This document shows positions 1 through 4,178 of a stretch of 9,619 bases of DNA, piece by piece. The position numbers and the translations under genes are program-made. The notes under the pieces are model-generated. The model saw only the letters and a list, made by a program, of their open reading frames with translations, had not been told where the DNA came from and did not search any database. The stretch comes from Treponema sp. UBA6852 (lineage in GTDB: Bacteria > Spirochaetota > Spirochaetia > Treponematales > Treponemataceae). The stretch is from contig DKDI01000043.1 of assembly GCA_002449305.1 (NCBI GenBank), positions 1-9,619 on the forward strand. Direction: 5' to 3'. Each line of letters opens with the position of its first letter. Within the stretch, counting starts at the first letter, position 1.

Positions 1-18
1 GCAGGTAGCGGCCGGCTT
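1..18 (+). rRNA. rrf: Probable 3' end of a 5S rRNA gene (partial, cut by window start)
   Basis: The first bases, GCAGGTAGCGGCCGGCTT, resemble the usual 3' end of bacterial 5S rRNA, which commonly reads G(U/C)AGGU-N-GC-N-GCC-GG-C and closes helix I. A very strong intrinsic terminator follows 15 bases later, as expected at the end of an rRNA operon. Only the last 16-18 bases are present, so the call rests on a short match plus the terminator. The alternative is the tail of another structured RNA or an unrelated gene end. Confidence 0.5.
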
Positions 19-32
19 CTTTATTTTTCTAC

Positions 33-65
33 AGGCCTCCCGACATGCGGGAGGCCTCTTTTTTT
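33..65 (+). terminator. Strong intrinsic terminator
   Basis: A perfect 10-bp stem (33-42 with 48-57, AGGCCTCCCG/CGGGAGGCCT) closes a 5-base loop and is followed by C and seven T. It is very GC-rich. It would end the transcript entering from the left, most likely an rRNA operon. There is no T-run on the other strand, so it works for plus-strand transcripts. Confidence 0.9.
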
Positions 66-138
66 GCCGTGGCAATAAAGCGCCGCCTCTCTGAGTGCCA
101 AGAGGAACTGCGCAGGACCACCTTTATCGCCCCCCCCC
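66..138. other. GC-rich foldable segment ending in a C9 tract, function unknown
   Basis: Bases 71-80 pair with 122-131 (nine pairs, one A/C mismatch). Inside lie a 5-bp hairpin (86-90 with 101-105) and the self-complementary CTGCGCAG (108-115). The stretch is clearly richer in G+C than the 300 bases after it and ends in nine consecutive C (130-138). It could be a small RNA, a remnant of the rRNA operon tail, or a decayed gene. I recognise no family and see no dedicated promoter or terminator for it. Confidence 0.25.
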
Positions 139-147
139 AGATAGCCG

Positions 148-175
148 TTGATTTACTTTGCTAAATATGTATAAT
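148..175 (+). promoter_or_regulatory. Sigma-70-like promoter for the 60-residue gene
   Basis: TTGATT (148-153) and a perfect TATAAT (170-175) are separated by 16 bases. Transcription would start near 182, only about two bases before the ATG at 184. A C9 run ends ten bases upstream of the -35 box. Confidence 0.6.
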
Positions 176-183
176 TTTAGGAT

Positions 184-366
184 ATGACAAAAGAGTTTTC
201 AAATTGGACTGATTATGACCACTGGCTTATTGCGGATTATGGAATGATGGTTATAAGCGGTAAAGAACGAATGGCTACAAACTACGATAAATATTTCATA
301 AATAAAATTGAAGAAATTGATGGCAAAATTGTTGTTGAGTATGAGGAAGCAAACACTCCAAGATAA
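184..366 (+). CDS. Small acidic hypothetical protein (60 aa), possibly from a leaderless mRNA
   Basis: I do not recognise this protein. It is 60 residues, acidic and rich in Tyr, Asp and Glu, with no signal peptide or membrane segment. The second half (after the Met at residue 30) looks like a small alpha/beta piece: a helix containing INKIEEIDG, then the strand KIVVEYEE. It is probably cytoplasmic. The ATG lies just after a good promoter (TATAAT 170-175), so the mRNA would have almost no leader, and the AGGA at 179-182 is too close to the ATG for normal Shine-Dalgarno use. Either translation is leaderless or an internal Met is used. The gene stands alone between a probable rRNA operon end and a convergent chemotaxis receptor, with a perfect inverted repeat behind it. 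It could be the remnant of a longer gene. The promoter and codon-like composition favour a real gene. Confidence 0.5.
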   Translation: MTKEFSNWTDYDHWLIADYGMMVISGKERMATNYDKYFINKIEEIDGKIVVEYEEANTPR

Positions 367-380
367 ATGTGTTTTTTTTT

Positions 381-430
381 ATATAAACTTCATACACTTC
401 AACCACAATTAAAGTGTATGAAGTTTATAT
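381..430. terminator. Perfect 19-bp inverted repeat between convergent genes (possible bidirectional terminator)
   Basis: Bases 381-399 are the exact reverse complement of 412-430, with a 12-base loop. The stem is AT-rich. Nine T precede it (372-380) and a T-rich run lies 10 bases after it (440-445), so on neither strand does a U-run follow directly in the canonical way. It sits exactly between the stops of two convergent genes (366 and 454), where a shared terminator is expected. A small mobile palindrome is the alternative. Confidence 0.5.
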
Positions 431-453
431 GCGAATAAATTTTTTAGTTTGAA

Positions 454-2190
454 TTACACAATATATTTTTCTGTCTGAGTTGAAAGTTCCTTTGCAAATT
501 TTTTGTTTTCAGAAGCCATGCCGATGAGTTTGTCCGCATTGGAATTTATTATTTGTGTGGACTTTTTTATTTCGTCAGTTTTTGAAGACAAATTTTTAGC
601 GGCATTTTCAAGTTCTTTTACTTGGGCAACAACATTTTCAATTCCAGAATTCATTTGCTTTGAATTTTCAATTATAGTATGTGTTGTTTCCTTTATATTC
701 CCAAGCGCATCTACAATCTGCTTGCTTCCGATTGACTGCTCTTCCATAGAAGAACGAATTTCTGTAATCAAAGAATCATCGCTTGAAATTTGATTTACGA
801 TTTCACCAAAAGTAAGACCGGCACTGCTCGCCGCATTTGTAACTTCGATTATATTTTCAATTACGGAAGAAAGTGTCTGCTTTATGTAATGCGACTGTTC
901 CGTTGTGCTTTCAGAAAGCTTGCGGATTTCTTCGGCGACAACGGCAAAACCTTTTCCTGCTTCTCCAGCGTGGGCGGCTTCAATTGCGGCATTCATGGCA
1001 AGAAGATTTGTTTGCTGGGCAACGGACTCAATGACTTTGTTTGTATCCAGAAGTTTTTTTGATTCAGCAGAAACTGATTCTATGAGTTTGATTACATTTT
1101 CTATTTTGTTTTTTCCGTCTTCTGAATCCGCAGAAAGCTGATTTGTAATTGAACTCATTTTTCCCATTGTGCCGACTGTAAGCGAAACTGTGTCTAGCTG
1201 CGTTTTTGCTTGGTCTGCAAGCTCCGATGAATTGTCTGAAATCTGCTTTATCTCTGATGAAATTCCCGAACTGTTTTTGTTCAGATTTTCTGCGACTTTG
1301 CTTAGTGAAATTATATTTTGCTTTGAAACTGCGACCATCTTGTTTATGGACTCTGTGAAAGCGTTTATGCTGCATCGCATTTTGCTGATTTCATTTTTTC
1401 CTTTTTCTGTTGAAAGCCTGAGCGTAAGATTTCCTGCCGCCATTTTTTCAAGAATGCGTGCGGTTTCTTCAATCGGCTTGGAAAATTTTTTGGAGAAGAA
1501 AAGGCTTACAAAAATTGCGGCAACCAGCACAACTGCCATTGTTTCAAAAATATAAAGCAGAAGTTTTGAAAAGTGAGTTTTAACTTCATTTTCAATTTGC
1601 TGAAGTTCTACGTTTATGTCGTCATAATAATTTCCGCTGCTTACAATCCAGTTCCAAGGTTTGAACAGCATTGAGTATGTTCTTTTTGGAGCGACAGTTA
1701 TTCCGTCCGACTTTGTAAAATAAAATTCACTGAATCCGCCTTCTTCATTTGCATTTACAACGCTAAGAATTTTTTGAATTATTGTTACGCCGTTTTTATC
1801 TTTAAGATTTTTTCGATTTTGACCTTCGTTCTGCGGAAGAATTGGATGGGCGACGAGAGTGCAGTCAGTTGCGTCAATCCAAAAGTAGCCGGAACTATCG
1901 TCTCCGTAGCGGATATTTTTTATAACTTTTATTGCTTCTTTTTGCGCCTGCTCATGCGAAAGAGTTCCGTTTTTCTCTTCTTCATAAAAGGTCTTTAAAA
2001 TTGAAATAGCATTTTGAATTTGAAATTTCACAGAATCATCGTAGCCTTTCATTCGCTCAGATCTTACGCTTTCTGTGCTGAACTTTTGGATTTTTCCAAT
2101 TCCAACTTTCAATGTGCTGATTATTCCGATGCTGGCAACTGCTATGAGTGAAATGCAAAATGTAAGAACAATGGTTTTTATAGATTTCAT
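454..2190 (-). CDS. Methyl-accepting chemotaxis protein with periplasmic Cache domain
   Basis: A 578-residue inner-membrane chemoreceptor that would signal to CheA/CheW and so control flagellar rotation. Domains in order: TM1 about 6-27; a periplasmic single Cache domain about 45-200 (Tyr- and Trp-rich core around GYFWIDATD at 101-109 and NRKNLKDKNG at 125-134, typical of sCache_2, a family often binding small organic acids); TM2 about 210-232; HAMP about 230-285; a long coiled-coil signalling domain to the C terminus. The hairpin tip is canonical, with AQQTNLLAMNAAIEAAHAGE at 391-410 followed by GKGFAVVAEEIRKL. There is no C-terminal CheR/CheB-docking pentapeptide (it ends TEKYIV). The start is set by AGGA seven bases upstream of ATG and by a consensus promoter 18 bases before it. 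No other chemotaxis gene is adjacent, so it is an orphan receptor. The family is certain; the ligand is not known. Confidence 0.95.
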   Translation of the reverse strand: MKSIKTIVLTFCISLIAVASIGIISTLKVGIGKIQKFSTESVRSERMKGYDDSVKFQIQNAISILKTFYEEEKNGTLSHEQAQKEAIKVIKNIRYGDDSSGYFWIDATDCTLVAHPILPQNEGQNRKNLKDKNGVTIIQKILSVVNANEEGGFSEFYFTKSDGITVAPKRTYSMLFKPWNWIVSSGNYYDDINVELQQIENEVKTHFSKLLLYIFETMAVVLVAAIFVSLFFSKKFSKPIEETARILEKMAAGNLTLRLSTEKGKNEISKMRCSINAFTESINKMVAVSKQNIISLSKVAENLNKNSSGISSEIKQISDNSSELADQAKTQLDTVSLTVGTMGKMSSITNQLSADSEDGKNKIENVIKLIESVSAESKKLLDTNKVIESVAQQTNLLAMNAAIEAAHAGEAGKGFAVVAEEIRKLSESTTEQSHYIKQTLSSVIENIIEVTNAASSAGLTFGEIVNQISSDDSLITEIRSSMEEQSIGSKQIVDALGNIKETTHTIIENSKQMNSGIENVVAQVKELENAAKNLSSKTDEIKKSTQIINSNADKLIGMASENKKFAKELSTQTEKYIV

Positions 2191-2214
2191 TTGTAAATCC
2201 TGCCTTTAGAGCAG

Positions 2215-2243
2215 ATAATATATCTTGGCAATGTTTTTGTAAA
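2215..2243 (-). promoter_or_regulatory. Sigma-70-like promoter for the chemoreceptor gene
   Basis: On the minus strand TTTACA (2243-2238) and TATTAT (2220-2215) are separated by 17 bases. The predicted start near 2208 leaves an 18-base leader that contains the AGGA ribosome binding site. I looked for a sigma-28-type flagellar promoter and found only a weak match with wrong spacing. Confidence 0.6.
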
Positions 2244-2279
2244 TATATTTACTGAATAGAATTAAAAACTCCAAAACTG

Positions 2280-2285
2280 TATAAT
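2280..2285 (+). promoter_or_regulatory. Candidate -10 box for the 90-residue ORF
   Basis: A perfect TATAAT lies 66 bases before the TTG start. The base run at the expected -35 position (TAGAAT at 2257-2262) matches the consensus poorly, so this is a tentative promoter, divergent from the chemoreceptor promoter. Confidence 0.3.
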
Positions 2286-2351
2286 CATTTATAAATATAT
2301 TCATAATTGTGTTAGAGTTTTATCAGCACAATGTTAAAAAGGAGTTTTATT

Positions 2352-2624
2352 TTGAAAATCGCATTGATTTTGGGAAGCTCGCAGAAAGACATTTATGATT
2401 TTATTATTGAAAACGGAAAACTCATTCTGCTTGATTTGAAAAAACTTTGCAACATCCGTATTTTTTCCAATGAACGGACGCAGGAATATAGTTTTTTTTA
2501 TCATTCCAGTGGCAGTAAATTTGTCATTGCCGTGCTTGACACGGCAATCTATCTACATGGGATTATCAATCGAGTTTCTTTCAGAAACATCACAGGGTAT
2601 AGCCCGATAATGACAAGGAGTTAA
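2352..2624 (+). pseudogene. 90-aa ORF with TTG start, 3' half built from repeat DNA (probable gene remnant)
   Basis: The best start is TTG at 2352, because AAGGAG (2339-2344) lies seven bases upstream. An ATG at 2331 in the same frame has no ribosome binding site. The N terminus (KIALILGSSQKDIYDFI...) reads like a real soluble alpha/beta protein. From about residue 57 the codons run through a REP-like palindrome (2522-2550), and the last residues (SPIMTRS) come from a second repeat motif beginning at 2601. The likely reading is a gene whose original 3' part has been lost or replaced by repeats, while the promoter region and ribosome binding site remain. A genuine short protein whose tail was lengthened by repeat insertion is the alternative. 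I cannot assign a family. Confidence 0.4.
2522..2550 (+). repeat. REP-like palindrome, copy 1
   Basis: TGTCA head, then a perfect 9-bp stem (2526-2534 with 2540-2548, ATTGCCGTG/CACGGCAAT) around the loop CTTGA, then CT. It lies inside the 3' half of the 90-residue ORF. It has the same head, loop and tail as the copies at 3816, 3865 (inverted), 5195 and 6040 but a different stem sequence. Confidence 0.7.
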
Positions 2625-2662
2625 GCCCGATAATGACAGAAAAATCAAGCCCGATAATGACA
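2601..2662 (+). repeat. Three direct copies of a 15-base REP half-site
   Basis: AGCCCGATAATGACA occurs at 2601-2615, 2624-2638 and 2648-2662, so spacing is 23 and 24 bases. Each equals the right-hand half of an inverted REP-like palindrome (compare GGATAAT/TGACA at the other copies). No left halves are intact, although GATTATC at 2560-2566 may be a decayed one. Confidence 0.75.
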
Positions 2663-2693
2663 TTAAATTATAAAACTCGAAATTAAGGGTATT

Positions 2694-2708
2694 ATGAAAT
2701 AATTTCAT
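2694..2708. repeat. Left boundary palindrome of the 41-bp array
   Basis: ATGAAATAATTTCAT is palindromic except for its central base and lies 5 bases before the first array unit. The copy at 3062-3076 is its exact reverse complement, and the two also match directly at 14 of 15 bases. Confidence 0.65.
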
Positions 2709-2713
2709 TCGTT

Positions 2714-3059
2714 GCCCAGCGCATTTTCTGCTCGTTCGAAAACTTTTATGGCCTGCCCAGCGTGTTTTTGGCTCATGCGGAAATTTTTATGAGCCACCCA
2801 GCGCATTTTCTGCTCGTTCGAAAACTTTTATGAGCTGCCCAACATGTTTTTTGCTCGTGCGGAAATTTTTATGAGCCGCCCAGCGCATTTTCTGCTCGTT
2901 CGAAAACTTTTACGGCCTGCCCAGCGTGTTTTTGGCTCGTTCGGAAACTTTTATGAGCTGCCCAACATGTTTTTTGCTCATGCGAAAACTTTTACGGGTC
3001 GCCCAACGCATTTTTGGCTCATGCGGAAATTTTTACGGGCTGCCCAACGTTTTTTTTGC
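2714..3059. repeat. 41-bp tandem repeat array: 8 full units plus a partial ninth
   Basis: Units start at 2714, 2755, 2796, 2837, 2878, 2919, 2960 and 3001, exactly 41 bases apart, with a truncated unit from 3042. Each begins GCCCA(G/A)C (ACCCAGC in unit 3) and contains a (C/G)TCGTTCG or CTCATGCG block followed by an A3-4/T4-5 tract. Units 1, 3 and 5 are nearly identical over their first 35 bases and differ from units 2, 4 and 6, so there is a partial 82-bp higher-order period. There is no uniform repeat-plus-unique-spacer pattern, which rules out CRISPR. Because 41 is not divisible by three, reading frames rotate through the array and open frames here are not genes. It lies just downstream of pnuC (minus strand). 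Confidence 0.9.
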
Positions 3060-3773
3060 TTATGAAATTATTTCATGGGTCTCGTTCTTTTCCTGCATAG
3101 TCCGCAGTTTCTTCCAGCTGAAAAAAGCGTACAGGTCGTTTATCAGAAAAATCACAAAGTTGAAAACCATCGGAATGTAGACATGGTTTTCAATGCTCGC
3201 CAAAATCCACATGACAATCAGAACGATGTCGTTCGAGGTGTAGGCAAGCGCATAGTAAGGAACCCTCATAATTGTAAGAACGCTTGCCGCCATGCTTGTC
3301 GCAACAGAGACCGTGCTGATTTCAAGATTCGCAGTGTTCAGTTTTTTCAGTACAAAATAAAAAATGACAGTCGCTGCCGTGCTTACAAGAATTGCCACTG
3401 CGGATTTTTTCGGAGTAAGATGAGCCATTTGAACTTCACTCTTTCCTTTTTTGGAAGGATTTTTTAGCCACACAATCGCCGCAAAAAGGTCGCTTGGAAA
3501 TGACATTCCCATATAAGTTATCGCCTCGCCATAATATTTGAATCCGAGCGCGACAATTGCGTAAAGCACACAGAAAACCAGCTGAAGAAACGGTCCTGAA
3601 ATGTGTCCTTTTGCTATAAAAAGAAGCGACGTTACGCCCACAATCGTTGCAATCAGCGTAAGCGGATTTTTCTGCGGAACAAGACAGAACAGAACCGTAA
3701 CACCGACTATGGATGCCGCCCAAAGAATCTTTTCAGGAACAGAAAACTTTGGGACAATCAGATTTTTTTTCAT
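3060..3773 (-). CDS. pnuC: PnuC-family nicotinamide riboside / vitamin-precursor transporter
   Basis: A 237-residue inner-membrane protein with about seven hydrophobic segments, the usual PnuC length. The family is best seen in the C-terminal part: NDIVLIVMWILA (181-192), a tail containing FLINDLYAFFSWKKL (209-223), and the middle segment YMGMSFPSDLFAAIVWLKNP (87-106). PnuC proteins let nicotinamide riboside cross the membrane by facilitated diffusion, coupled to phosphorylation inside the cell. Relatives carry thiamine, riboflavin or deoxynucleosides, so substrate is open. Start ATG at 3773: AGGAG lies seven bases upstream. An in-frame ATG farther upstream would add 37 residues drawn from REP-like repeat DNA and has no ribosome binding site. 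The last codons coincide with the 15-nt palindrome bounding the 41-bp array, so the extreme C terminus (HEIIS) may have been remodelled by the repeat. A long structured leader lies between promoter and gene. Confidence 0.88.
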   Translation of the reverse strand: MKKNLIVPKFSVPEKILWAASIVGVTVLFCLVPQKNPLTLIATIVGVTSLLFIAKGHISGPFLQLVFCVLYAIVALGFKYYGEAITYMGMSFPSDLFAAIVWLKNPSKKGKSEVQMAHLTPKKSAVAILVSTAATVIFYFVLKKLNTANLEISTVSVATSMAASVLTIMRVPYYALAYTSNDIVLIVMWILASIENHVYIPMVFNFVIFLINDLYAFFSWKKLRTMQEKNETHEIIS

Positions 3774-3815
3774 AAATACTCCTATAAAAAGCCAATGAGA
3801 AAAGTTGCAATAAAT

Positions 3816-3845
3816 TGTCATTATCCGGCTTGACCGGATAATCTC
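3816..3845 (+). repeat. REP-like palindrome, copy 2
   Basis: TGTCA, then a perfect 9-bp stem (3820-3828 with 3834-3842, ATTATCCGG/CCGGATAAT), loop CTTGA, tail CTC. It lies in the pnuC leader, about 45-70 bases upstream of its start, head to head with the next copy. Confidence 0.75.
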
Positions 3846-3864
3846 ATGAAATAGATTTATCATA

Positions 3865-3894
3865 GAGATTCCCTTGTCGAGCAAGGGAATGACA
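3865..3894 (-). repeat. REP-like palindrome, copy 3 (inverted)
   Basis: Read on the minus strand: TGTCA, a perfect 9-bp stem (ATTCCCTTG/CAAGGGAAT; plus-strand 3868-3876 with 3882-3890), loop CTCGA, tail CTC. With copy 2 it makes an inverted pair whose outer ends are both TGTCAT, as in bacterial BIME arrangements. Confidence 0.75.
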
Positions 3895-3910
3895 GCAAAG
3901 TTTCAACGGC

Positions 3911-3946
3911 AAAAAAAAGCATCCACAAAAGGACATCTGCATGGAT
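3911..3946 (-). terminator. Intrinsic terminator inside the pnuC leader
   Basis: On the minus strand a 6-bp stem (3946-3941 with 3926-3921, one U-G pair) with a 14-base loop is followed by GC and eight U. It lies about 138 bases before the pnuC start, so it would stop pnuC transcription unless the alternative helix forms. The stem is modest in strength, which suits a regulated terminator. Confidence 0.5.
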
Positions 3947-4024
3947 TTCTCCAGACCTACCGATATTCCTTCGTGAATGCTCTTTATAGCATTTCTTCTG
4001 CCCGGTGGCAGAAAATTAAAATTT
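3911..4024 (-). ncRNA. Candidate riboswitch/attenuator or small RNA upstream of pnuC
   Basis: Minus-strand transcript from a consensus promoter. In transcript order: hairpin P1 (4013-4007 with 4002-3996, 7 bp, UUCUGCC/GGCAGAA); hairpin P2 (3993-3988 with 3981-3976, 6 bp, AAUGCU/AGCAUU); an unpaired-looking core with ACGAAGGAAUAUCGGUAGG; a helix UCUGGA-GAAA-UCC...CAGA containing a GNRA-type loop; then a 6-bp terminator stem AUCCAU/GUGGAU followed by GC and U8 (3918-3911). The AUCCAU strand of the terminator is also needed by the preceding helix, so the two structures exclude each other, as in transcription-attenuating riboswitches. I compared it by memory with TPP, FMN, cobalamin, SAM, glycine, preQ1, NAD+-I and T-box consensus motifs and saw no match. 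A stand-alone RNA of about 110 nt with its own promoter and terminator is equally possible. Confidence 0.5.
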
Positions 4025-4030
4025 TATAGA

Positions 4031-4059
4031 ACTATACTTTGTGCAGTTTTATTTGTCAA
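4031..4059 (-). promoter_or_regulatory. Strong sigma-70-like promoter for the pnuC leader
   Basis: On the minus strand a perfect TTGACA (4059-4054) and TATAGT (4036-4031) are separated by 17 bases. The predicted start is near 4024, giving a leader of about 250 bases before the pnuC ATG. Confidence 0.75.
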
Positions 4060-4094
4060 TCCATCTTGACGCAGGACAAAACTGCGCAGAAAAT
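4043..4094. promoter_or_regulatory. Inverted repeats and weak divergent promoter between pnuC and the AraC-type gene
   Basis: GCAGTTTT (4043-4050) is the exact reverse complement of AAAACTGC (4078-4085), and GTCAA (4055-4059) of TTGAC (4066-4070), so the two dyads nest. The inner dyad consists of two divergent -35 boxes: TTGACA for pnuC and TTGACG (4066-4071) for the rightward gene, the latter with a poor -10 (GAAAAT, 4089-4094, 17-base spacer). A shared operator is plausible; no regulator is shown. Confidence 0.35.
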
Positions 4095-4178
4095 GTCAGG
4101 AGTGGATTTTGCTTTTGGTTTATCCTGTGACTGTGCTTTCGTGGCACGAATCAAATTTATTTTCAGCAAGAGGAAAAA

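Noticed and set aside
108..115. CTGCGCAG shared with 4082-4089 as a regulatory site
   Set aside because: An 8-base palindrome seen twice in 9.6 kb, in unrelated contexts, is too little to claim a common operator.
503..1998. Several plus-strand open frames over the chemoreceptor
   Set aside because: They are antisense to a gene with complete domain structure and show no ribosome binding sites or recognisable domains.
2238..2255. Sigma-28-type promoter for the chemoreceptor
   Set aside because: The GCC-A-GAT-like box is poorly matched and the spacing to a TAAA box is wrong, while a good sigma-70-type pair fits the leader.
2714..3059. CRISPR array
   Set aside because: Similarity is spread over the whole 41-base unit with no unique spacers, and no cas gene is nearby.
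2844..3180. Open frames on the plus strand through the 41-bp array, with protein-like repeats
   Set aside because: They arise because the array has few stop codons. The 41-base period rotates the frame, no ribosome binding site fits, and one frame runs on antisense into pnuC.
3774..3884. N-terminal extension of PnuC from an upstream ATG
   Set aside because: The extra 37 codons come from REP-like DNA and no Shine-Dalgarno precedes that ATG, whereas the ATG at 3773 has AGGAG at the right distance.
3911..4024. TPP, FMN, cobalamin, SAM, NAD+-I or T-box leader
   Set aside because: None of the conserved strings I know for these classes (for example CUGAGA of TPP or the UGGUACCGCG-like T-box motif) is present. 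This was a check by eye, not a covariance search.
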